From JAXGPP01 sp964436865 (GTDB taxonomy: Bacteria; Planctomycetota; Planctomycetia; Pirellulales; Thermoguttaceae), in NCBI GenBank assembly GCA_964436865.1, contig CAYTFK010000103.1, forward strand, positions 1 through 19,601: 19,601 nt of DNA, in the 5' to 3' direction. The notes under the pieces are model-generated. The model was not told the origin of the DNA and made no database searches. It worked only from the letters and a program-made list of their open reading frames with translations. The position numbers were made by a program, and so were the translations under genes. This document shows, piece after piece, positions 6,794-13,659 of this stretch (the first letter of the stretch is position 1; every line of letters begins with the position of its first letter).

Positions 6794-7849
6794 TCAGAAC
6801 CGCTCCTGCAACTCAAGCACCGCTTGGCGCACCCCAGGTTCGGTGATCATCAGTTGCTCCACTTTGCTGCATCCATGCGAGACCGTCGTGTGATCCCGCC
6901 CGCCGAAATAAGCGCCGATCTGCTCCAGGCTTTTCCGCGTCAGGTTGCGCGCCAAGTACATCGCCACATCGCGGGCGGTTACCACGTTACGCCGCCGCGA
7001 CGCACTCCGCAAATCCGACAATTTCAAGGAAAAATGCCGCGCCGTTGCCACTGCCACGGCGCGGAGCGTCGGTTCACGCCTCGCTTGGCGCTCAGCCAGG
7101 TATTGCCGGGCTGCGGCAACCGTAATGCCGCCGCCATCGTGCGGGGCGGCGGTCGCGAGGTGCGCGATCGCCGCATGGAGTTCCTGCACCCCACCCCCCA
7201 ATCCTTTGGCCAGCAGGCGGCTCACGGGCTCGGTCAACTCTATGCCTCGCAGACTCGCCAATCGTTCGAGGAGCAGCAACCGGGACGCCTCGCATGGAGG
7301 CGCCAAGGGGAGCGCCAGTCCGCCCATCAACCGGCCGGCAAGTCCCGGCAGCAGCCCGGCGATCTGGCTGGGCGCGGTGGACGCCGTAACCACGATCCGA
7401 CCGTCAAGCGCGGCAATCGTATCCATTACCGCCAGCAGTTCCTCCTGTGCAGCCCGTTTATCGACCAGGTACTGGAGATCCTCGACAATCAACAACGCAG
7501 CCGTTCGATGCTCCGCGACGAAATCGTCGACCGCCTGCGTCTCGATCGCGTCGGCCAACCGGCGTGCGAAGTCGATCGCCGTCGTGAGGACGACCGGGCG
7601 GCCGGGATAACGGCTTCTCCACGCAGCGGCGATTCCGTGGACGAGGTGCGTCTTTCCCGTACCCGTCGCGCCATAGATCACCAAGGGACTGTAGCCTTGG
7701 TCGGTCTCCTCGAGGACGCTTGCTACCGCCAGCCCGACCAGCCGGTTTTCCGGTCCGGCGACGAAGCTTCGCAGGGTGGCTCGACCGAGGTCGCCGGCGT
7801 GTTCCAACGGTTTCCCCGGAAGGGGTATCTCAACGATGCCGTCGACCAC
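6794..7849 (-). CDS. dnaA: Chromosomal replication initiator DnaA, short form lacking domain I
   Basis: 351 aa from GTG 7849, the only usable start: an in-frame TGA lies at 7895-7897 and no ATG, GTG or TTG lies between. DnaA opens the origin and recruits helicase. Domain III (AAA+): Walker A GATGTGKT (60-67), Walker B LLIVEDLQYL (119-128) and a sensor-1 region VVTAST (153-158). Domain IV carries the DnaA signature GGRDHTTVSH (316-325) after VTARDVAMYLARNLT (290-304). The usual N-terminal domains I and II are absent (typical DnaA is about 450 aa). Walker B has VED where IDD is usual, and sensor 1 lacks the common TSDR. The intact domain IV argues for genuine DnaA rather than an Hda-like regulator. 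A promoter is predicted about 60 bp upstream. Confidence 0.92.
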   Translation of the reverse strand: MVDGIVEIPLPGKPLEHAGDLGRATLRSFVAGPENRLVGLAVASVLEETDQGYSPLVIYGATGTGKTHLVHGIAAAWRSRYPGRPVVLTTAIDFARRLADAIETQAVDDFVAEHRTAALLIVEDLQYLVDKRAAQEELLAVMDTIAALDGRIVVTASTAPSQIAGLLPGLAGRLMGGLALPLAPPCEASRLLLLERLASLRGIELTEPVSRLLAKGLGGGVQELHAAIAHLATAAPHDGGGITVAAARQYLAERQARREPTLRAVAVATARHFSLKLSDLRSASRRRNVVTARDVAMYLARNLTRKSLEQIGAYFGGRDHTTVSHGCSKVEQLMITEPGVRQAVLELQERF

Positions 7850-7914
7850 AGCGGGTTTTCCCCCGGGGAGCCAGACGCTAAGGTGCTTGCTCGATCAGCC
7901 TTTAGCGATCCTGA

Positions 7915-7943
7915 ATTGTAGCCGTTTTGCCGGCCGATTTCGA
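7915..7943 (-). promoter_or_regulatory. Predicted sigma70-type promoter of dnaA
   Basis: On the minus strand TCGAAA (7943-7938, 4 of 6 to TTGACA), a 17-nt spacer and TACAAT (7920-7915, 5 of 6 to TATAAT). The start of transcription would fall near 7908, giving a leader of about 60 nt to GTG 7849. The -35 lies inside the proximal copy of the 17-bp direct repeat, suggesting control by a protein bound there. Confidence 0.5.
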
Positions 7944-7982
7944 GGTCGATCGGGCGATTTTGTCGGGCCGATTTCGAGGTCG
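7932..7982. repeat. 17-bp direct repeat upstream of dnaA
   Basis: GGCCGATTTCGAGGTCG occurs at 7932-7948 and 7966-7982, a 34-bp period (about three helical turns). A degenerate related block, GGGCGATTTTGTCGG, lies between them (7952-7966), and another T-run flanked by GCCG occurs at 7921-7932. The proximal copy covers the predicted dnaA -35. These look like iteron-style binding sites for an autoregulator or origin protein; the binder is unknown. Confidence 0.6.
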
Positions 7983-8121
7983 CAAGTGATTGGCAGGGAA
8001 AAATTTGCGAAGAAGACCGTGAGCCCTTGCCTGGGCGTGGTCCAAAGCTGCCCGCGTGCCGCGCCAAGGCGGTCAATATCGGGCCGACGCAGGGAGGAAC
8101 TCCCACCAGCCGGCGGCCTGC

Positions 8122-8143
8122 TCCACATCGAAATTCATGTGGA
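8122..8143. repeat. Inverted repeat with DnaA-box-like arms
   Basis: TCCACAT (8122-8128) and ATGTGGA (8137-8143) are perfect 7-bp arms around an 8-bp spacer. Each arm contains the TCCACA core shared with the DnaA boxes downstream of dnaA, but only about 7 and 6 of 9 box positions match. It could be a dimeric regulator site or a pair of weak DnaA sites. There is no T-tract, so a terminator is unlikely. Confidence 0.35.
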
Positions 8144-8235
8144 CTGACGGAGTACAACCCGTTCGCACACAGGTCTCAGGCAAAACGCCAAGAATCCCGC
8201 TAGCCCGCAATTTGCCAGGAAGTTGGCTCCAGAAT

Positions 8236-8255
8236 ACTACCATAGAGCGGGTAGT
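8236..8255 (-). terminator. Possible terminator hairpin after the rhomboid gene
   Basis: ACTACC (8236-8241) pairs with GGTAGT (8250-8255) around an 8-nt loop, starting 12 nt past the rhomboid stop on the minus strand. The stem is short and the following TATT is a poor T-run, so termination would be weak. Confidence 0.3.
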
Positions 8256-8267
8256 TGGATCGCGGAT

Positions 8268-9161
8268 TCATCGGCTGCGCCGACGACGCTGATACTCTCG
8301 GCTGGCGTTTTCCAGCGTGCGGCGTTCGCGACGGGTGAGGCTTCCCTCGCCCTGGCGGTGGATTTTCTCCAGAATGCGGTCAACCTCCGCGCTCAGTTCC
8401 TGCTCCTCGTCGTGCTCATCAGAGGTCTCGCCTCGCTCTGGTTCATGCACCCGAAGTCGTGGTCGGCGCGACCAGCGGGCGAGCGACCAGCCATCGGTGA
8501 AGCGACTGAAGTTCCAGCGCAGGCGAAAGTAGAGGAAGGCGAACGCAGCTCCAGTAAGATGGGCGGTGTAGGCAACATTGCCCACCATGTCGCCCCGCGC
8601 ATCCTGAAGCGCTGTGTACGCGTCGGTGGCCACAAGAATGACCCCGGCCACCCAAGCGGGTGCCGGAATAACGAACATGAGCAGTACGGTTCGGCGCGGG
8701 AAATTCAGCGCATAGAGAATCACCATCCCCGAAACGGCTCCCGAGGCGCCCACCACGTTGGCCGCACCCGGATTGGAGCCCAACTGCTCGACGACCGCCC
8801 ATCCGAGCCCTGACACGGCCAACAGCAGCAAGTACAGGCTGACAAACTCTTTCCGACCGTATAACGTCTCCATGTCGCGGCCGAAGAAGAACAGGCCGAG
8901 CATGTTGAACAGGATGTGCCAAAGGCCGCCGTGGGCAAAGCCATAGGTTACAAACCGCCACCAATTCCAGGGCTCGGTGAGGGTATTTTCCTGCAACGCG
9001 AGAAAGCCGTTGATGTCATGGTTTTGCGGCGTGAGCAAACCGTCGGCAAAGAACACGGCCACGGTGACGGCCATCAGGACGCCCACCGCGGTGCGGAAGA
9101 AGGGGGGGACATTCACGCCCGGCCGTTCTTCGCGATAGTACTCTCGTTCGTAGAAACCCAT
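8268..9161 (-). CDS. Rhomboid family intramembrane serine protease
   Basis: 297 aa from ATG 9161 (an upstream in-frame start at 9209 would add 16 residues of no rhomboid character; no clear ribosome-binding site at either). The first helix (about 23-40) and several later hydrophobic segments to about 212 form the membrane core. The catalytic serine is S140 in GASGAVSG. The catalytic histidine is H201 in AHLTGAAFAFLY. The HxxxN motif of the second helix is HILFN (82-86 region). After the membrane core comes an acidic linker and a basic helix, EVDRILEKIHRQGEGSLTRRERRTLE (259-284), a tail seen in other long rhomboids. Rhomboids cleave membrane proteins within or near the bilayer; the substrate is unknown. 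It is the gene immediately upstream of dnaA but separated by 418 bp, so probably a distinct transcript. Confidence 0.93.
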   Translation of the reverse strand: MGFYEREYYREERPGVNVPPFFRTAVGVLMAVTVAVFFADGLLTPQNHDINGFLALQENTLTEPWNWWRFVTYGFAHGGLWHILFNMLGLFFFGRDMETLYGRKEFVSLYLLLLAVSGLGWAVVEQLGSNPGAANVVGASGAVSGMVILYALNFPRRTVLLMFVIPAPAWVAGVILVATDAYTALQDARGDMVGNVAYTAHLTGAAFAFLYFRLRWNFSRFTDGWSLARWSRRPRLRVHEPERGETSDEHDEEQELSAEVDRILEKIHRQGEGSLTRRERRTLENASREYQRRRRSR

Positions 9162-9282
9162 GCAGCAGGGTGCGCGACGGAAGGTGGAAGGATGCGTAAC
9201 GGCAGGCAAGCCTTCCTATTGTGCGCGTGAAACGAGCCGTCGGCTAGAGCAGACCGCCACCGGGGGACCCTGCGGAGATGAT

Positions 9283-9299
9283 GCGCCACGCGATGGCGC
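9283..9299 (-). terminator. Hairpin between coiled-coil gene and rhomboid gene
   Basis: GCGCCA (9283-9288) and TGGCGC (9294-9299) form a perfect 6-bp stem with a CGCGA loop, about 60 nt past the stop of the gene at 9356. No T-run follows on the minus strand, so it is only a weak terminator candidate. Confidence 0.25.
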
Positions 9300-9355
9300 C
9301 TGGGGAGTTACAGAACACGCCCGGCAACAAAACCCACATCAGCGGAGGCAGATTT

Positions 9356-10330
9356 CTACCGGTCTGCCTGGGCCATTTCCCGCGTGCGGGCGTCGATCAC
9401 CCGGCTAATCTCCAGTTGCATGCGAGCCAGGTCGGCCGCGGTCGACTGGTTCTGCTTCGTCAAGTCGGCGACCGCCGTTTCAACCTCGCTCAGCTTCTTG
9501 CTGACCGCCTCAAAGTGGGCGATGGTCGCTTCGCGTTCACGTTGGGCCACCGCCAGATCCTGCTTCAGCGTTTCGATCTCCTGGCGGCGGAATTGTTCCT
9601 GTTGCTTCGCGCTGGCCACCGCGGCGGTCATCGCCTGGATATCGGCCTGGGCAGCCGCCATCCGGTCCAACGAACGCGACCACTGATCGTGGTAATGCCT
9701 GAACAGGACCTCGTAGTCGCGGAGCTTGCGTTCTTTGGTGAGGAAGAATTCGGCGGCATTCTCGGGGAGCGACTCTTTCGCGACATCAGCGCCGAGGACG
9801 GAAAACAGCTCCGTCTCGTCGCGCGGCATGATCTCGTAGAGCAACCACGGCCCTGTGCTCTGCTGCAACCGCTGCACTTCGCTCGGCGACAGCTTCATGC
9901 TGTTGCGCATCTGCACCTGATTCTCGCCGACGCCGGTAACCGTGAACTGGCCGAGAAACTGCCCGCCTTCTTTGGCCGACTTCTCCTCGAAGATGAACAG
10001 CACCGACTTATTGGCAATGCCGTGCGGCACCGGTTGCGGCACGCCGGCGGTGATCAGCAGATCGTTGTTCTGAGCCTGCCGCTCGCCGGGTTGAACGCCG
10101 CGCCACACGCGCCCGCGATCCATCAGCACCTGGTGCAGGTCCCGCGCCAGAACGCGCTTCTCGTCGGTCAGTTGCTCCTGCTCGAGGGTCCCGTCAACGA
10201 TGGCCTGTTCTTGCTTCTGCACCAATGACTGCCAGTAGTCGTGCGTTTTCAAGGCTCGCGCCGACATGATGACCGCCACCAGCGTGACGACGAAGATCAG
10301 TCCCAACAGGATCTTGTTGGCCAAGCTCAT
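9356..10330 (-). CDS. Membrane-anchored coiled-coil protein of unknown function
   Basis: 324 aa from ATG 10330. I do not recognise the family. Residues 5-23 (NKILLGLIFVVTLVAVIMS) are one hydrophobic segment, either an N-terminal anchor or an uncleaved signal, with the rest probably outside the cytoplasm. Residues about 32-70 are helical and charged. A middle part with alternating polar and hydrophobic stretches (about 80-180) may be a small beta domain. Residues about 220-322 are rich in Ala, Gln, Glu, Lys and Arg with heptad-like spacing, so a long coiled coil is likely. No catalytic motif or cysteine pair was seen. It is divergent from the TolC-like gene across a 323-bp region, with a good promoter upstream. 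Shape suggests a scaffold or partner in the envelope; that is inference. Confidence 0.8.
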   Translation of the reverse strand: MSLANKILLGLIFVVTLVAVIMSARALKTHDYWQSLVQKQEQAIVDGTLEQEQLTDEKRVLARDLHQVLMDRGRVWRGVQPGERQAQNNDLLITAGVPQPVPHGIANKSVLFIFEEKSAKEGGQFLGQFTVTGVGENQVQMRNSMKLSPSEVQRLQQSTGPWLLYEIMPRDETELFSVLGADVAKESLPENAAEFFLTKERKLRDYEVLFRHYHDQWSRSLDRMAAAQADIQAMTAAVASAKQQEQFRRQEIETLKQDLAVAQREREATIAHFEAVSKKLSEVETAVADLTKQNQSTAADLARMQLEISRVIDARTREMAQADR

Positions 10331-10653
10331 GACGAATGACTACGGCAGGGGTGTTGCGACCGAAACGCTGGAATGGCAAGAAATTCCGTCCGAATCGATG
10401 TTAAGCTGGCCGTTCCCCCATTGTCAAGCGTTTACCGCTTCGCATCAGCTTCTCCAGCTCCTCTATCCCAACTAAACCGGCATCCTGCCTGCCTAGCTTC
10501 CATAATCGTCACTCTCCACAAAACCGTTCAAGTCGAACTAACCCGCAAACCGAAAGTTTACGCCTGGGACTATCTCCCGGTAGCGGCGATAGCGTCTGCC
10601 TTTCCAGAACGCCTGGATGCCCCCACCGGGCGCGGCGAAGCAAGACGTGGTTT
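10331..10653. other. Divergent promoter region between the left and right arms
   Basis: This 323-bp gap separates two divergently transcribed genes and is where all genes in the window switch strand. A good minus-strand promoter is present (10398-10427). For the plus-strand TolC-like gene only an isolated CATAAT (10501-10506) without a matching -35 was found. No DnaA box, tRNA or convincing small gene was seen. Confidence 0.5.
10398..10427 (-). promoter_or_regulatory. Predicted sigma70-type promoter of the coiled-coil protein gene
   Basis: On the minus strand a perfect TTGACA (10427-10422), an 18-nt spacer and TAACAT (10403-10398, 4 of 6). Transcription would start near 10391, about 60 nt ahead of ATG 10330. 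Confidence 0.5.
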
Positions 10654-13413
10654 TTGAAACGAACTCGACGACGCGCGAAGACGACAGGCCAGCCCGTGTC
10701 ACACCACCCACAAGTATGGATTCCGAGCTCCGGTCGTGGAACGGCGACAGGGACGCGCTGGTTGCCGTTGCTCCTGCTGCTGGCCGTCACGGCCATGCTC
10801 TCCGCCGGTTGCAGCCGGGCGCATTACCGGCGGAACGCCGACCAGGAGGTCTACAGCCTGCTGGATTGCGGATCGCGCGATCCGCGCTGGCCGCTGCCTG
10901 ATTACACGATCGATCCCGATCCGAAGTCGCGGATGGCCTATCCTTACAGCCCCGACTGCCCGCCGCTGCCCCCAGACGACCCGACGGCCCATCTGCTGAT
11001 GCAGTGCGTCGATTGCAAGAAGGGATGGCCGTGCTGGAAGCACCGCGGCAGGACTCCGCACGTCGAGAACCCGTTCTGGCGGGCCTACCTGCCGACGAAC
11101 GAGGATGGCGAGGTAATCATCGACCGGCAGGGCGCGGTTCAACTGGCCCTGGTCCATGCGCCCAGCTATCAGCAACAACTCGAGAATCTCTATCTGAGCG
11201 CGCTGGAAGTGACGTTCCAGCGTTATCAGTTCGACACGATCTTCTTTGCCCGCAACGCAACGTTCTTCACCGCCGGGCGGACCAACGGCGAGTCGCGGAG
11301 CACGCTTGCGACAGACACCGGTCTGGGGTTCCGCAGGGCGTTTGCCACCGGCGGCAACATGGTCGTCGACGTGGCCAATTCGCTGGTCTGGCAATTCGCC
11401 GGTCCCGACACCTATAGCGCGACGAGCCTGGCCAGCTTCTCTCTGTTTCAGCCGCTGCTGCGCGGGGCGGGACGGCAGATCGCGCTGGAGAGCCTTACCG
11501 ACTCGGAACGGGCCCTGTTGTACAACATCCGCCAGATGGAGTTCTTCCGCCACGGTTTCTACATGCAGGTGATTGCCGGCGCCAATCCGGCCACGGGCAA
11601 TTTCGGCGCGGCGGGCAGCGGCGGCTACTTCGGGCTGTTGCAGTCGCAGATCCGCATCCGCAACCAGGAAATCTATGTGCGTGGGCTGCGCAACTATGTC
11701 GAGCAGATGGAGGCATTCTACCGTTCGGAACGGGTGACGGCTTACAACGTCGATGTCGCGCGGCAGAATTTCTACGAGGCCCAGTCAGCGTTGCTGCGGC
11801 TGGTCAACGAGTACGAGAACAGCCTCGACAGTTACAAGATCAGCCTCGGCCTGCCGCCCGACGTGGAATTGAACGTCGAGGATCACCTGGTGGATCAGTT
11901 CAACCTGCTCACGCCGTCGATGATCGCGACGCAGGAGAAGGCCGAGGACTTTCTCTCGATCATACGCGATCCCGGGGTGCCGTTGCCGGCAGACTACCTC
12001 AAGCAGATGCTCGAAGCCCGCTCCGAGACCCTGGAGCGTATCGAGGACGTCCGCGGCGACTTGAAACACCTTGCCGCGCAATTGCCCCGCCGGCGCCGGG
12101 AGCTGGAAGGCGCCTCGAACCGGCCGGAGATCCGCGAGCTGCAGTTGGACGCCAACGCGTGGAGCGTATCCGCTTTAGATGCGCGCTACGAAGCACTGGT
12201 CGACGAGTTTGAGTACCAGACGCAGCCGCCCGACGTTCCCTTGCCCCCCGACGCCATTGTGCCGCTCAGCCGGCGGCTGGAGGATGTGAAGGAATTCACT
12301 GACGATCCGCCAGCTTTCACTGCAAAGCGGCTCCCCCTCACGCCTGAGGACCGTCAATCGCTGGGGCTTACCGATCCGGCAGCCGTGGCCGCCGAAATGG
12401 ACCGCCGGCAGCGGCAGGTTGCCCGCGATGTGCTCGACGAGCTGACCTATGCGCTTTGGACCTTGTCGATTCTGCAGGCACGAATCCGTCTCGAAGCGGT
12501 GACACTGGTTCCCGTCGACCTCGATTCGGACACCGCTTTCAGTATTGCACGGCAGAACCGTCTGGACTGGATGAACGAACGCGGCGCACTGGTCGATCAG
12601 TGGCGGCAGATCGAGATTGCCGCCGATGCCCTGCAGGCCGATCTCGATGTCCGGCTGAGCGGGAACATCGGGACCACCGGCAACAACCCGGCCCGTTTCA
12701 GTTCGACCAACAGCCAGTTGCGCGTGGGGTTTGAGTTCGATTCTCCCTTGGATCGTCTGCGCGAGCGGAATGCCTACCGTGCGACCCTGGTGGCCTATGC
12801 CCGGGCGCGGCGCGACTACTACAGTTTCGAGGACCGCGTGCACCAGAACCTCCGTTTGACGCTGCGGACGCTGATGTTGACGCAGTTGAACTTCGAACTG
12901 CTTCGCATCCAGTTGCGAAGCACGATCAGCCAGGTTGAGCAGACGCAACTCCGCTTGCGAGAACCGGCAAAGGCGGGAGCGAGCGCCGGGCAGAGCTCGT
13001 TCAATGAGAGTTCGGCCCGTGAAATGGCCTTTGCACAGCAAAGCCTGCTCAATGCGCAGAACTCGCTGCTGGGGAGTTGGGTCGGCTACGAAGTGCTGCG
13101 GATGAGCCTTGATTTCCAACTGGGCACGATGCGCTTGGACGAGCAGGGCATGTGGCTCGACCCGGGGCCCATCGAGGAGCCTCAAACGAGCACCCCGCCA
13201 GTTCCGGCCGAAATCATTCCGCCGGGCGTAGAAATGCCGCTGGGGGTGACCCTGGACGAAGAGCCCGCCGACAACGGTCAGCCTCCCGCCTCCGACAGGG
13301 CTGGAGAGCCCCGGCTGCCCGGTTTCTCGCTGCCCGTTCCAGCGCCGCCGCTTGCGCCGCAGAACGCCGCCGCGCCGGTCCCGCAGTTGCTCCCCGCGAT
13401 GGAGAACCAATAG
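10654..13413 (+). CDS. Large TolC-family outer-membrane efflux lipoprotein
   Basis: 919 aa if translation starts at TTG 10654; an in-frame GTG at 10696 would remove 14 residues and is a fair alternative (no strong ribosome-binding site at either). Residues 36-52 are hydrophobic and end in the lipobox LSAGC, so C53 is the probable lipidated cysteine. A Cys-bearing segment follows (C72, C102, C118, C121, C127). The first TolC-type half runs from about 155 (DRQGAVQLALVHAPSYQQQLE) to about 400 and the second from about 620 (DSDTAFSIARQNRLDWMNERG) to about 830. They are separated by about 215 residues of charged helical sequence, far larger than in ordinary TolC, which is about half this length. 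The C-terminus (from about 838) is Pro-rich. It is the probable outer-membrane channel for the downstream adaptor and ABC genes, although an acyl-CoA synthetase gene intervenes. Confidence 0.88.
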   Translation: MKRTRRRAKTTGQPVSHHPQVWIPSSGRGTATGTRWLPLLLLLAVTAMLSAGCSRAHYRRNADQEVYSLLDCGSRDPRWPLPDYTIDPDPKSRMAYPYSPDCPPLPPDDPTAHLLMQCVDCKKGWPCWKHRGRTPHVENPFWRAYLPTNEDGEVIIDRQGAVQLALVHAPSYQQQLENLYLSALEVTFQRYQFDTIFFARNATFFTAGRTNGESRSTLATDTGLGFRRAFATGGNMVVDVANSLVWQFAGPDTYSATSLASFSLFQPLLRGAGRQIALESLTDSERALLYNIRQMEFFRHGFYMQVIAGANPATGNFGAAGSGGYFGLLQSQIRIRNQEIYVRGLRNYVEQMEAFYRSERVTAYNVDVARQNFYEAQSALLRLVNEYENSLDSYKISLGLPPDVELNVEDHLVDQFNLLTPSMIATQEKAEDFLSIIRDPGVPLPADYLKQMLEARSETLERIEDVRGDLKHLAAQLPRRRRELEGASNRPEIRELQLDANAWSVSALDARYEALVDEFEYQTQPPDVPLPPDAIVPLSRRLEDVKEFTDDPPAFTAKRLPLTPEDRQSLGLTDPAAVAAEMDRRQRQVARDVLDELTYALWTLSILQARIRLEAVTLVPVDLDSDTAFSIARQNRLDWMNERGALVDQWRQIEIAADALQADLDVRLSGNIGTTGNNPARFSSTNSQLRVGFEFDSPLDRLRERNAYRATLVAYARARRDYYSFEDRVHQNLRLTLRTLMLTQLNFELLRIQLRSTISQVEQTQLRLREPAKAGASAGQSSFNESSAREMAFAQQSLLNAQNSLLGSWVGYEVLRMSLDFQLGTMRLDEQGMWLDPGPIEEPQTSTPPVPAEIIPPGVEMPLGVTLDEEPADNGQPPASDRAGEPRLPGFSLPVPAPPLAPQNAAAPVPQLLPAMENQ

Positions 13414-13423
13414 CGTTGCAGGG

Positions 13424-13447
13424 GTGGCGTCGGGGGCGCGACGCCGC
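13424..13447 (+). terminator. Terminator-like hairpin after the TolC-like gene
   Basis: GGCGTCG (13426-13432) and CGACGCC (13439-13445) form a perfect 7-bp stem, extendable to 9 with one G-T pair, around a 6-nt loop, starting 12 nt after the stop. The following sequence is only moderately T-rich, so it may slow rather than fully stop transcription. Confidence 0.4.
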
Positions 13448-13496
13448 CCGAGATCTGTCTTCTGCCCATAACTCCGCGGTGGAGTACCCAGTCAAT

Positions 13497-13520
13497 TCGG
13501 CAAGCTGCTATACTTGCCGA
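13497..13520 (+). promoter_or_regulatory. Palindromic operator-like site over a -10 element upstream of the acyl-CoA synthetase
   Basis: TCGGCAAG (13497-13504) and CTTGCCGA (13513-13520) are perfect 8-bp arms around 8 bp. A -10-like TATACT (13509-13514) lies in the spacer and right arm; no good -35 was found at 16-18 bp. This arrangement suits a repressor site on the promoter of the gene starting at 13660. The alternative reading is a transcript hairpin ending TolC-gene readthrough, since TTT follows. Confidence 0.4.
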
Positions 13521-13659
13521 TTTGCGTTTGGCCGGTTCGTACCGAAGTAAGCTGGCCGCCGACCGCTGGCGGCACCGTCTCTCGGCCGCAGCGCCGTTCC
13601 ATTCGGTCGATCGCCTCACGCGGCCCATCGGTTCTGCATCCGCAACAGGAGTCTCGCAC

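Larger units (their letters stand above)
7850..8267. other. dnaA upstream intergenic region
   Basis: This 418-bp gap separates the rhomboid stop from the dnaA start. It holds a predicted dnaA promoter (7915-7943), a 17-bp direct repeat (7932-7982), an inverted repeat (8122-8143) and a hairpin just after the rhomboid stop (8236-8255). Short open frames here show no DnaA domain-I similarity or other recognisable protein. No exact TTWTNCACA box was found. It may be a second, DnaA-regulated part of the origin or simply the dnaA control region. Confidence 0.5.

Noticed and set aside
7850..8157. Frames upstream of dnaA as a frameshifted DnaA domain I
   Set aside because: Their translations are Arg/Ser/Pro-rich with no resemblance to DnaA domain I, and a promoter with sensible spacing lies within this stretch.
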